From Branchiostoma belcheri (Eukaryota > Chordata > Leptocardii > Amphioxiformes > Branchiostomatidae), in NCBI RefSeq assembly GCF_001625305.1, contig NW_017802602.1, positions 3,495,270 through 3,559,269 of the forward strand: a DNA stretch of 64,000 nucleotides. The letters run 5' to 3'. The notes under the pieces are model-generated. The model was not told where the DNA came from. It saw only the letters and a program-made list of their open reading frames with translations, and did no database searches. A program made the translations under genes and the position numbers. Each line of letters begins with the position of its first letter. Positions within the stretch are counted from its first letter, which is position 1. Below are positions 13,901 to 24,551 of the stretch, piece after piece.

Positions 13901-15244
13901 CAATAAAAAAGTTAAAACACGCATCAACCGTATGTAAAACACAAGGCAAGGAGTTACCTAGTGAATTCTTTCATCAGTGACAACTTAGAAGGATAAGGAT
14001 ACTAACCTCCAAATTTTCGATGGCTATCAGTCCATCTTGTTCGTATCTATACGTGACAAATGAATCTCTTCAACGACAAGGGAAGGAAAGTTAATCAAAA
14101 AGAAAACTCACCCCTTAGTCTTGCCATTGTCTCCCTCGGGGAAGTACTCGCTCACGATCTTGCCAAACTTGGAGAAGATTTTCCTGATGACGTTCTGGAG
14201 TTTCTCCAGCCGCTCCGGCCCGACCTGCGGCACGTTGTCCACCACGATCACCGAGTCGATGCCGTCCGCTTCCTTCGGTTTCTGTTTCAGAAGGTCTCCA
14301 AGGAGCTCTGTCAGAAATATGACAAAATCAAGTATTGATTTAGAAGTACATTAACATTTTTTTCTGTTAGGCTTGGAAAAAATAATGTTGTGTTTCCAGT
14401 TTCAGTCTGGAGAAAATGGCTTTCTCTTCTTTCAAGTTTGATTCATATTTTTTTATCTCATCTTTTTTTTTTAGATTTCAGCGTAAGTGATCAGTTTACA
14501 GTGTTTAAAATTATGAAAGCTTATGAAACCCACAAAACGAATGTGCAGGAAGTAGCGTTAGAGAGGGTCATGATTCCAATTTTTTGGGGAAGAATGTTCC
14601 CGGGCCCCACTAGCTATAGTATAGGACAAAGTGAATTACAGCATGTCCTTGATTACAGTAATTTATGCGAAGCTACACATCAATCCTATGATAGTATCGA
14701 CGGCAGTACAACTAAGATATGCCTACATGATTCTTCAAAGTATCTTCTTCAAGGACTTAGGAGGTATGCCAGATAATTATGTGGCCAAAAATAATTTACT
14801 AGTACAAAATAACTTGGGTGGGGTGGGGGTGATTGCACAATATGCATTTTTTACAGCCTTCCCGCGGATCCCGTCACATAAACTAACTTTTAGCGCAGTA
14901 AAATAAAATTAGGAGGACTAAGAAAGTTTATTGCTGTCCTGTGAGCTGCCTAAGAGGAAGGCGAGGAAATTTTTTTTTGTCGCAGCTGCCAACTTGCCAC
15001 ATGTAAGTCACATAATCAACATATGGAAATTATTGTCGGACTGAAAACCTCGCCGACGGGAGACGATTATAAACCGGCAAATACGCCCCCTTGAAGTACC
15101 TTCGTCGGAAATGTTGTCCACGTAGTCTTCAGGATCGCTGAAGTCCGGTTCATCGTGCCCGTTGACGAAGGATTCCTGGTCTTCGCTGCCGCCCAGACTG
15201 GCAGATTCGGACTGATTTCTGTCCCGACCACGTTCTTCCGCCAT
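4923..15244 (-). CDS. EIF3B: Eukaryotic translation initiation factor 3 subunit B
   Basis: Seventeen exons, in transcript order: 15244-15100, 14307-14112, 13518-13399, 12937-12880, 12611-12477, 11866-11709, 11123-10992, 10741-10675, 10461-10415, 9729-9519, 8926-8854, 8231-8115, 7579-7501, 7079-6941, 6389-6186, 5825-5717, 5017-4923. They total 2085 nt: 694 residues plus stop. The protein is the scaffold subunit of eIF3, binding the 40S ribosome. An RRM spans about residues 66-150 (SVIVVDNVP as RNP2, KGYIFLEYS as RNP1-like). A WD40-type propeller follows ([40 protein letters not shown]). A C-terminal helix and acidic tail ([10 protein letters not shown]) match human eIF3B closely. The start is the first ATG, in AAGATGGCGG context. 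The N-terminus is shorter than in human. It is transcribed divergently from the RAP80 homologue. Confidence 0.97.
5163..5338 (+). repeat. Dispersed repeat, also upstream of both twin LRR genes
   Basis: Starts near AGGAGGCCCATATTTGACC and ends near ACCTCCATTTGTCATGGAGG, which contains a short palindrome. Clear relatives occur at about 38195-38395 and 45225-45424 in the same order of motifs, with the phrase CACAATCCATAAAGG or similar in the middle. Unclassified interspersed repeat. Confidence 0.65.
5383..5661 (-). repeat. tRNA-derived SINE (family 2) in eIF3B
   Basis: Minus-strand tRNA-like head at about 5661-5580 (TAGCTCAATTGGTAGAG as A box, GAGTTCAAACC as B box), then a body with TTTCTCTGCTTAG, ACTAGCCCCCTGCTGTAGTG and ACAACTGTGTG. 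The same body occurs on the plus strand at about 19450-19728. It sits in the last eIF3B intron. Confidence 0.8.
5980..6040. repeat. Possible family-1 SINE tail fragment
   Basis: CACCTTGAGCACGTAAAG..CACACTTGTTGAAAAGA resembles the tail of the copy ending near 17990 (CACCTTGAGCACCACACTTG). Fragment only. Confidence 0.35.
7905..8060 (-). repeat. Dispersed repeat pair (with 57910-58060)
   Basis: In reverse complement the order is TGGGTCAGTCTACTGAGGAAG, then a GACTGGTCAAAAG-like segment, a TTGGACCAAAAG-like segment and a final ACAGATGAACT. This matches the plus-strand segment at 57910-58060 end to end with divergence. The family is not identified. Confidence 0.6.
9205..9518. repeat. Tandem copies of an eIF3B exon tail plus 5' splice site
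   Basis: Two imperfect copies (about 9215-9360 and 9371-9518) repeat the 3' end of the exon 9729-9519 together with about 80 bases of downstream intron. The shared phrase is CACCTTGACACACAGGTAG. A further fragment lies near 9010-9060. The 9371 copy keeps a GT donor and has gained a CAG just upstream of the copied codons. Confidence 0.85.
11084..11575. repeat. About 70-bp tandem repeats of an eIF3B exon head plus 3' splice site
   Basis: Six to seven units, first well matched then increasingly degenerate, repeat ATCCTTACTGTCAATCAGG..GGTCACCATGTACCTG..CAAAAGGTCA. The first unit is the real 5' end and acceptor of exon 11123-10992; the others lie in the adjoining intron. The plus-strand open frame across them is an artefact of the repeat. 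Confidence 0.88.
12972..13125. repeat. hAT-like non-autonomous element fragment
   Basis: Begins CAGGGTTTGAAATTC and continues CATACCTGCACTGGTGCA. This resembles the hAT-type terminus CAGGGCTCGAAAT at 43984 and the tail ATTTCAAGCCCTG ending at 21221. No second terminus or target duplication was found. Confidence 0.4.
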
Positions 15245-15800
15245 CTTGGATTTCTAATGAAGACAGGGCTGTCTGGTGTATATTTTATCCTTCCCCGCAA
15301 AAAAGGAAACAAAACAATTTCTTTCCTCCATATGTAATAAGCAAAAACCGCTTCATACAAAACTACTTCGAAAATAAGCTAATATGCCTTACTTATAAGC
15401 AAAATTAGAAATTATTTTTAATATATTGCATTTTTGTGACAGGCACATTATATTCTATCGCAGGACAACCTCTACGTTCTAACCGTATCACTGCCAAAAC
15501 TAGATTGTAAACATCCGAAAAAATGAGACCGCTATCGTTTGTTCAGGTAATTCTTTATTCAAAAACACGTTTTGTCTTCGAATCTGCTTGTTTGATACGA
15601 ACAAGTCTATCAGCTGTAATTGGAACAGATATCTATCAAAATTGATGTTATTTCTCGTTTCAATTTTCTCCTACCCTCGGAATGATACCGATGTGTGGCC
15701 TCATCACCGTGGGTTCAGCCAATCAAAATGAAGAAGACATTCCCGTCAATCCATTTCCCGCCATTTTGAAGTTCGAGAGTGATACCGCACTGTGGTAGAA
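15245..15800. promoter_or_regulatory. Head-to-head promoter region of eIF3B and UIMC1
   Basis: The two genes diverge, with start codons 1193 bases apart. A CCAAT box (15719-15723) and a YY1-like CCGCCATTTTG (about 15758-15769) sit on the UIMC1 side. A YY1-like AAGATGGCGG covers the eIF3B start codon. Such sites are typical of TATA-less housekeeping promoters; function here is inferred. A UIMC1 leader exon probably begins near 15770 and splices to the acceptor before 16376. Confidence 0.5.
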
Positions 15801-15974
15801 AATAACTTGGGTTAGTTCATCTATTTACTTGTTTTACGTGTATTTAGATATATTCTGCTTTGGAAACTTGTGTTGTAAGCACAGATAAGACAGATGACTT
15901 AATTCAGGGAAGTGCCTGTATGTAACCGTTGTATGTGAGGGAGACTGTGCCAGTGTGTCCATGTGTCATTTTGT

Positions 15975-16260
15975 GCATGTGTGCTGTTTGTATGTATGTG
16001 TGTGTGTGTGACAGTATGTGTGTGTGGCAGTGTGTGTGTGTGTGTGTGTATGTGCATGTGTGCTGTGTGTGTGTGACACTGTATGTGTGTGACAATGTGT
16101 GTGTGTGTGACAGTGAGTGTGTGCTGTGTATGTGTGTGACAGCATGTGTGTGTGTGTGTGTGACAGTAGGTGTGTGTGACTGTGTGTGTGTGTGTGTGTG
16201 TGTGTACGTGTGTGTGTGTGTGTATGTGTGTGTGTGTGTGTACTACGTGTGTGTGTGTGA

Positions 16261-16293
<33 letters not shown>

Positions 16294-16330
16294 ACAGTGT
16301 GCTTGTACGTGTGTGACAGTGTGCGTTGAT
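15975..16330. repeat. (TG)n microsatellite with GACAGTG interruptions
   Basis: Long impure TG run in the presumed UIMC1 leader intron. The 136-residue open frame rich in Cys and Val across it is not a gene. Confidence 0.95.
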
Positions 16331-16436
16331 ATAAATTGAATGATCATTTGTCTAACTTGTTACATGTAATTACAGATTATTGATGGAGAAGTAGAACAAT
16401 TTGACTCCAGCCAGGCCAAACGGGAATTGAGCAATC

Positions 16437-19400
16437 ATGAGTAAAAGACAAGGTGAGACTCTTACTTTGAGTATAATTATAAGAAAAAATTATTTATTAT
16501 AAGTCCTTTCAATGTGTATTCAAGCCACATTGACCTGATGATATGCATGAGAGAGCAGCATGACATTCATTTCCAAAACAAACAAAGTTTGCAACCATGC
16601 TGTTTCTGTAGCCTAAAGAATCTCGAACTGAACTGCAGGCGACGCACTGTACTAGGTTGTAACAAGGTCCAGGTGCCAATCGACTCGGAATTCAAAATAC
16701 ATGTATATGGTATAAAACCTCTACAATTCAGCACAGTGTTCACCTTTCTGCTTTGCACGGAAGAATCTGTTCAGCTTTTTCAAGTACTATGTCGCAATAC
16801 TTTATGCCCGAACTTAACTTTTAACTACAGTCTTCACCCATCAATACAACTGTTGTTGTTACATCAATACAGTTGTTGTTATGTGGCCTTATCATCACCC
16901 CTTCCCCCCAGCTCCAGACAGTGACCAGCATGGGCGAAACGGTAAACTGAGGAAGAGGGGACAGAATCTTCCCTCAGCAGATGAAAACGTAGAAATCATT
17001 GATGTCGAAGATGGAGAAGAAGAAGAAGACTGGTTTAACATGACGGTAAGAAGAACGTCCACAGAACACACTCAGGGTTCTCACCAGGATTTTTCAAAGC
17101 ATAGGGGTCAGGTACAGAAGAGCAACTTTCGCGGCGCAAGTCGTGCATTGAGTCCCCAAAACATGACCACAATAGGGGTCTACTATTCTTCCCAAAAGGA
17201 TGCATTGTTGTAAGATTGGGATCATTGTTTTGAGATTGCAAATTTGTTGCAATGTAGTACATAACAGCACTAGTCAATGAAATAGGTGATGACAAAGCAT
17301 TGCATTGAAACATTGCTGTTTTCTGAAGGCAAGGTGCTTTAAGTGCTTTATTTCCTCCATTAGCAAACATACAAGTACAAACAGACAGGTACATGTAGCT
17401 TGTCTTCCTGGAGTTAGACATACACAATACAAACTACATCAAAATTGAAACTTTTAAAACTACATGTACCTACATATATGCCATATCAACATTGCTGTTT
17501 GTACCCCATATGGCAATCTATTCCATACTGCTAAGGACCTGTAATGTAATTCATCATAAATTGCAAGGAATGAAAATTATCTTAATTTTGACAGATGTCC
17601 AAACATACCCATACATGGCAAGATGACAGCCAGTCCAGTAGACTCAGGACCTACAGTGCTCGAAGTGCCCGCGCTGAGCGCAGGAAAAACATACAGGATC
17701 AGCAGAATGGTGAGTTTGCAAATACTGCAGGGACTCTGTTAGTTGTTCCACTACTTCTGGATAAGGAAGTATTGTTTTGGGTGGCTAAGAACCGAATGGT
17801 CTCGGGTTTGATTCCTGCCATGTCACTGATCTTGTGCTCTGGGGAAAGGCACTTTAAACGACTTCCCTCACTTTACTCAGGTGGAAATGTATACCTAGCT
17901 TTGGCAAGGGACATCCTCTCAGATAGGACATAAAACCGGAGGTCCCGTGTTCGAGAGAGCCACACCTTGAGCACCACACTTGTCGAAAAGATAATTTTCC
18001 TAATTTCCAAGTGCTAAACTGTCAAAATGTTCTCATTTTGATGGAATTTATGCATAGAACAAACAAGAGGTAAAAAGCAGTGTTAAATTTGAGAACATTA
18101 TCTCATTAATTCAATAGTCTAAAAGGTTGTACTTACATCTTTTAACACCATTCTCTTCAATTCCCAGAACTGATCGGTGATGAAGAACTGTTTGATACCC
18201 AGCTTCAGGTAAGACTGTGGTTTGTTATTGTAAAGGGTTGCTTAAGCCTTAGCAATGTAATTTGTTTGTATTGTGTCCTACCAGATTCACATTTTCCTGT
18301 ATGAGAAATTTACCAAAAGGTCAGAACGTTTCAACTTTGATTCATGTCACTATAGATCAATGGATTGACTTGAAATTTAGGATTTGTAAATGGGAAATTA
18401 CCACATCAACAGCATCTCGTTCAGAGTCTCTGTCAACGAAGACTTAGATCTGAGTCTCTATAAGTTATGTCTCAAGATCATATTTTCTTAGATTCTTCTT
18501 CGTTTTGCACACAGAAAGCCTTGGCCCTGAGTAAGCAGGAGGCTGAGAAGAGCACCTTCCAACAACAGGCGGAGGAGGAGGAACTTCAGAAAATACTGGA
18601 GCGGTCCAGAGTGGAGATAGGTACACCTGTCAGAGCTGCGCAGGTGGAGACAGCTGAAGATGTATTTCTCAGCCCAGGTGCATCTCTCAGCCCAGGTACA
18701 CCTTTCAGCCCAGGTACACCTCTCAGCCCAGGCCAGATGAAAGCAGGTACATCTGTTAAACCAGCACAGGTGAAGACAGGTGCACCCGTCAAAGGTCCAC
18801 CTGTGAAACTATCCCAGTTAGAGACAGCTGCAGGTGCAACTGTGAGAGCAACCAATGTAAAGACAGTTGCACCTGCAAAACCAGCCCAGGTGAAGACAGT
18901 TGCACCTGTGCAACTAGCCCAGGTGGAGACAGCTTCAAATGCACCTGCCAGAGTAACCCAGGTGGAGACAGGTTCACCTGTGAGAGGAACCCAGGTGGAA
19001 GAAACAGATGCACCTGTGAAACAAACCAAGCCGAAGACAAACGGACCAGCGTGTAAGAAAAAAGCCACTGTGGAGACAGCGGAAAGTGCACCTGTCAGAC
19101 GTGAGAAAAAAGTGGACACAGGTGCAGCTGTCAGACGAGCAGAGCTGGAGAATGGTGCACCTGCCAAGCCATCCCAACCGTCGAAGGCAGGCGCAGGCTT
19201 AAGCCCCAGGTGCAACTCTCACGGACACGTGGAGGCACACAGGACAACTAAACAACTGCAGGGAAAAGCAGAGGAGGTAAAAATCAGTGTTAAAGATGAG
19301 AACATTAACCTTCAGCCTGCTAAGGTAGCTGTTTTGCCTCATATACAATGTAGGTTACCCGGTTATAGGCAGCAGGGAGAAGGTTACTTTTTCTTTTGTC

Positions 19401-22400
19401 ACTTGTGATACTGTTTAGATGTAATTTCATTTTTTAGCTCTAGTTGGCACTAGATCTGGTGCACATCCAAGTGGGTAGAGCATTTGCCTTGCATTCTGTA
19501 CTACAGTAGGTCATGAGTTCGATCCTCGGGCGACACATACCAAGGAGTTTAAAATGGTACATACTAGTACTGCTTTCTCTGCTTAGCACTCAGCATCTGG
19601 GAAAGAGTATGAGAGTTAAACACTCCATTACCAGTGGACTAGCCCCCTGCTGTAGTGATTGCACAACTGTGTGGCACAAGGGCTACAGAAATGGAGATGG
19701 GTACAGCCTTATGCACCATTAGTGTGGAAAAGGAACTTTAACAAAATGTATGCTCTAGGTCAATACTAATTACTAATCCATGCATGTTTCTTTCATATGC
19801 TGTCAGGAAAAAGTGAAGAAACATCAAACCAAGGTGAAAAGAAGAAGACAAATTTCTCTGGATTATATGGAAAGTGGCACTGGGGAAAGGTGAGGCAACT
19901 TTAGTTTGAAATTAGATTGATTTTAAAATTAGAATGTTTACTTTTACCATGTGAACAAAAAAAGATGAATTTTTCCTTTCTAGTTATTATTATCGTCATC
20001 ATTTTTACAGGTGGATAAAGAAGAGACGGGTTGTTTATCACCATGGTAATTTTGTGAGAAGACCAGGAGTTGACACAGCCAAACAGACGAAGTACATCAT
20101 CAAGTGCCTGGAGAACTACAGACTGAGACTGTACCAGGCGCAGAGACAGCAGCTCTCCAAACTGGACTGGGGAAAACCTTTGGAAGCTGAGGGTATGTGT
20201 GATCCTTGTATTGAACTGTACAGCACTAAAGTTGGGATGAGGATTCATTTTCCAATAGTCAATAATTTTAGAATGTAGAAAATGCACACTCATTTACAGT
20301 ATGCAAGGCCCAAAATACTTTTTCTTCTGCATAAAGAATTCGCAGAGTAAAAATAAAGAATTGAAGCATTGGATATAACCTGCACTTCAACAAATTTTAC
20401 CTGCATCGCTTTGCTTCAAAATATTTGATAAAATTTCTGTGGAAACTGCAAAGAGTCTAAAAAAACAAACATTTGAAGTCTTCATTTAGCCATGATAACA
20501 ACTCAGGTCATCAGCAAACAAAAATCTACAAGCAATTACAATTTACATAGTCCAGTGCAGGTTAGGTGCAGGGAGACATCAGAAATACACATGTACATGC
20601 ACAGGCCCACTAATAATAATTATAATAATCCTCAGGTTGGGATTTCTAGCCCTGCTTAATTTGTTAATGGCTTTTTTTTTTTTAATATTGTCACAGATGA
20701 CACAAAACCAAGAAGCAGGAGAAGGAAGGGAACTTGGACTGCAGTTTCTCAAGAAGACGATGCCGACAATTCCCAGCCTGCTGACCAAGACACACAAAAT
20801 GGAGCTCTGGCCACACTTGACAAAGACAACAAAGATGGAACTATAGATCTTGACACCTTTGAGTTTGATAATGACACCCAAAATGGAACTGGTAAGTTGC
20901 TTTATGGACACATGATATACTGGTATGTTTAATTTGTTTATTTTCATAAGGTCTTATAAGTTTGCAATAGGAGGTAAAAGTTTTTGCAGTGTTCTGTGTC
21001 TCAACAATTCTGTAGTATAGTAAAATAGTACAGTAGAGTCAAATTAATATGGGAGATAGTTTGTATACAGGATTATGAGAGTTTATATTTGCAATGGGCT
21101 TTTGAACAGATTTTAGTATGATGCATATTTTCTAAAAGTGTGAGTGGTGCAGGTAAAATTAACCTGCACTTTGGTTACCTGCACCAGTGCAGGTATGCAA
21201 GAAAAAGTATTTCAAGCCCTGAACATTTCAGTGAACTTTCACTGTTGATTCAGCATTAAGAAAGTCTTTTACTGTAAATTACTGTATAATCTTGTCTTCA
21301 GTGTCTTCTGCAGTTGAGTCACAAGGACAAACATGTGACAACGTCATAGAACCTGCAGAGAATGCTGCTAACACTGAGAAGATGGAGAAACTTGAAATGC
21401 CAGATTCAACCTCATTCGACATCGACATACTAGACTTACCAAGTCCTGAACACAAGGTTAGTTGTTTACTGATTTTCTTTAACCTAGCTTGAAGAGAAAA
21501 GGAGGACAAACCATTGTTGTTCAACATAGTATACAATTTAATTATCCTCCTATACAGTAAAACAGTACAACATAAAATGTGTAAACTACAATACAGAATA
21601 TACAACTACATGTATTATCAAATATAAATGATGTTCAAATGACTTTTCCTTTTTGAAGCCTGGCCTATATGCAGGCTATATCGCCTATTATCGGATTCGA
21701 ACCTAGATCTTTAGTTTTCAATTCAACATTACCCTAACTACAAGTCTACCTTGCCACCTCCAAAGCAATCTAAGCTATTTTTGTTTTCCAGCCTCTGACA
21801 AGATCTCAGAGCAGAGAAACCAGCAGCCCTGTGGTGATGGACACACCAGACCAGGCTGAAAGGTCTGTGCATTTATTTTAACCAAAAGTTATAGCTACTT
21901 TCCAGTTTAATGACAGTGTTTGTTTTCTGCGCATGTGAGCAATATTTTGTTCTTGTACAATGTTTGTGTTGGGTAAATGCATACAAGACATAAATCTTAC
22001 TTGTAGTATCAGCAAGAAAATCCACAAGTATGGTAAATAGAACTACATGTATAACAAATTCATAACAATTCCGTCTGAAATCTTTGATTTGTGGTTGTTT
22101 ACAGTTTGGAGACAGAAGAAGCAACCCAAGTCAGTAGTCTCCCAGACAAGACAGAAGAGGAGAAGGCAGGTCCATCAGAACATGAGCAGGAGGATATCAC
22201 CATACCAGAGTCACAGGAACATACAATACAAGGTATGGAAAATGTTTAAGCTACATATGCGTGGGCACCATGTACTGAATAATGAGAACACAACAATTTG
22301 ATTTAATCAATTTAATCAATCTATTAGGTAGATTTTGTTTTAGGAAATGATGCATAACTGGAACACTGAGGCTGCAAGGCAAGTCTGTGTACAGGGAGGG

Positions 22401-23362
22401 TATATAGTAAAATTTAAGGTTTCTTTACTGACATCGCGTGGCATAATAGACCTTTCAACTCGGAATCAAGAGGTCTCGGGTTCGATCCCAGTGACATGCC
22501 TGATGTTGTGCCCTAGCTTGGGAAAGGCACTTCGCTCCCTGTACGGTGGAGTGATACCCAACACTCACCAGGCCTTCGGCTGATTGTTGATACACTGTAC
22601 TTATACCTCTATAGATCATGATGAACATTCTACAAGGAGGACACTGCGACCACGGTCTACCAAACAGCTGAAGATAACAGACGTGGTTTTGACTGACGAG
22701 TCAGAAAAGTCTGACAACGACGTCGAAGATGGTGACTTTCTACAAAGAATTCAGAGGTCTGTTATAGAAAGTTTTTGTCTTTTCCATCTTCAATTCTACT
22801 TGTACTAACCTGCATGTTATGAATGTGTATGTGTAGTGTGAATCTTAATCATGTTCACAGAGTTACACTACTTTTGTTTCAGATAATAAGAAATGCTGTA
22901 TTCTATTGGTGTCATACTACGAATCAGACTCTTAGTACTAAATTAAGACGTGCAAAGATATAGTGTCTTCCCGCTTTGGCGATTAAATCTTAATTTTTTT
23001 TTTCAGGAGACTAAATCTGAAAAGGAAGCCACTGCATAGGCAAGGCAGGAGCACTGCACCAGTACTTAAACAGGGGAGGATTGGTATGTTGGGAACTAAC
23101 TTGTTTTACTGTCTGGTTTCTGTTTTCTGCACAATTCAGGCAACATTAATAACATATGCACAGTAGCACGCAGGATTAATTTTTTTGTGTAATTCCAGAC
23201 CATGCAGTAAGAAACGGTACTGAAGCAGGATCCACTTCAAATAGCAGAACAGAACCCAGCAGGAATGAGCGAGTGATGCAGTCTTGTTTCATCTGTGGCA
23301 AGGAGGTACCTGAAGATGAACTCCAAGAACACATCAACAATGAACTTGACAACAGCTCATGA
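16437..23362 (+). CDS. UIMC1: RAP80-like BRCA1-A complex subunit
   Basis: Exons 16437-16452, 16912-17045, 17595-17709, 18168-18208, 18515-19276, 19807-19889, 20011-20192, 20697-20891, 21302-21456, 21792-21862, 22105-22232, 22615-22756, 23007-23083 and 23199-23362 sum to 2265 nt: 754 residues plus stop. RAP80 recruits the BRCA1-A complex to K63-linked ubiquitin at DNA breaks. Visible parts are a SUMO-interaction motif (VEIIDVEDGEEEE, residues 32-44), UIM1 (LQKALALSKQE, A104/S108), UIM2 (EELQKILERSRVE, I129/S133), a coding repeat, and the Abraxas-interacting region near 400-440 (GVDTAKQTKYI, YQAQRQQLSK, close to the human GVD..TK and AQRQLL). A C-terminal zinc finger has C730, C733 and H745 but Glu749 where a fourth Cys is expected. 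Human RAP80 is about 719 residues with two fingers. Two donors are GTCTGT but the phases fit. Confidence 0.88.
17775..17990 (+). repeat. tRNA-derived SINE (family 1), partial head
   Basis: B-box-like GGGTTTGATTCCTG is followed by CTTGTGCTCTGGGGAAAGG and ends near CACCTTGAGCACC. Matches the family at 2035-2152 and 22435-22590. Lies in a UIMC1 intron. Confidence 0.65.
18640..19215 (+). repeat. Coding tandem repeat in UIMC1 exon 5
   Basis: Imperfect units with the DNA core CAGGTGGAGACAG..GCACCTGT encode runs such as PAQVKTGAPVK and RVTQVETGSPVR, about 10-17 residues each. It separates the UIMs from the Abraxas-interacting region. The base pattern also keeps antisense frames open (209 codons on the minus strand), which are shadows. 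Confidence 0.85.
19450..19728 (+). repeat. tRNA-derived SINE (family 2) in UIMC1
   Basis: tRNA-like head (GTGGGTAGAGC, GAGTTCGATCC), then TTTCTCTGCTTAG, CTAGCCCCCTGCTGTAGTG and ACAACTGTGTGGC. Same family as the minus-strand copy at 5383-5661. Confidence 0.8.
20302..21221. repeat. hAT-like terminal fragments in two UIMC1 introns
   Basis: A degenerate head (AAAATACTTTTTCTTCTGCATA) lies near 20302-20340. A tail (CAGTGCAGG..ATTTCAAGCCCTG) ends at 21221. UIMC1 exon 8 (20697-20891) lies between them, so these are more likely two separate insertions than one element. Confidence 0.35.
22435..22590 (+). repeat. tRNA-derived SINE (family 1) in UIMC1
   Basis: Head GCGTGGCATAATAGACC and B box GGGTTCGATCCC are followed by TTGTGCCCTAGCTTGGGAAA and GGCACTTCGCTCC. 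Same family as 2035-2152. Confidence 0.75.
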
Positions 23363-23545
23363 GGACAGCGTCAAGAATCAAAACTTACCAAAACTGCTGC
23401 CTGTATACCTGAAGCAAATATATCCTTGCCAAACAGCCAGAAGTATTTGTTCTTCTGGCCTCATTGTTTTAATTACTAGTAGGTAAACAGCCAATCACGT
23501 AGCCTCATGAGGGTAATCTGCAATCTGATTGGTTGGTGACTGTAT

Positions 23546-24551
23546 TAGCCTCCTTCGCAGTCTTGTTGGGCGTGGGCGTAATTTTTTCTGTGAGCGACGC
23601 GAGTAATATGCCGCCGCGAGGGACGATTTGCTGCCGAGGGACTTTTGCCACGGAGAGAAGGTTTCCGCGCTCCAACAAGACTGCTTCCAATCGGCGACTA
23701 GAAAGGGCTATCAAAAAACACTTAGGAGCGATTGGCATGGATGTGTGAACTTCCCGCAATAAACGCCACCAGTGCAGGGAGGTGTTCACGCCCCATTCCT
23801 CGACGAGCCGAAACTTGCAACTTTCTAGCGGTCGCCGATCAACCCGTTGGTAGAACGCCAACCATTCCCGAAAACCGAGCCCTATCCACTCAACAAAATC
23901 CCGTAGTCATTGCTGCTACGAAAAACAACTTTAAACAGATCACTACCACAGGAACCCGCAAGCTAAGCGATATTGCTGGGGGACGTGGACAGATAAAAAA
24001 AGTGCCGCCATGTTGTTTGGTGGCGGGTTGATCTCACTGGTCATAGGAGGGTAACGCACCGCTCCGCAGCAAGTTGTGTAATAAAAAGAATGGCACATTT
24101 CACCAGCAAAAATAGTACTGCAAAGTTTGTCTTGGTTTGTTTGCATGGGATGCTTAAAAACTGCACAGCAATGCCTTTGTTGTAACATTACCAATGTTCA
24201 ACCTTTCTCTGTTGGAACCTTCCACTATAACGCAAGCTAATAGAACCAACCGTTGACAAAAGGCGAGCGCTCCATGCGTATCTGTGAATTACCCTTGCGC
24301 GAACATGTGAATTGGACCTGCGCGAACATGTGAATTGGACCTGCACGAACATGTTAATAGCCTCTATGAAAGGCTGGCTTAATCCGAGGTCCTTTCTAGT
24401 CGCCGATTGGAAGCAGTCTTGTTGGAGCGCGGAAACCTTCTCTCCGTGGCAAAAGTCCCTCGGCAGCAAATCGTCCCTCGCGGCGGCATATTACTCGCGT
24501 CGCTCACAGAAAAAATTACGCCCACGCCCAACAAGACTGCGAAGGAGGCTA
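23546..24551. mobile_element. Non-autonomous DNA transposon, about 165-bp TIRs, 8-bp TSD
   Basis: Terminal inverted repeats beginning TAGCCTCCTTCGCAG run about 165 bp (left 23546 to about 23711, right about 24387-24551) and appear identical. They are flanked by the direct repeat GACTGTAT at 23538-23545 and 24552-24559. The interior has no transposase. An 8-bp target duplication fits hAT, P or related superfamilies; the superfamily is not assigned. It lies 184 bases past the UIMC1 stop. Confidence 0.92.

Noticed and set aside
18586-19215. 209-codon minus-strand frame opposite UIMC1 exon 5
   Set aside because: Antisense shadow of the coding tandem repeat.
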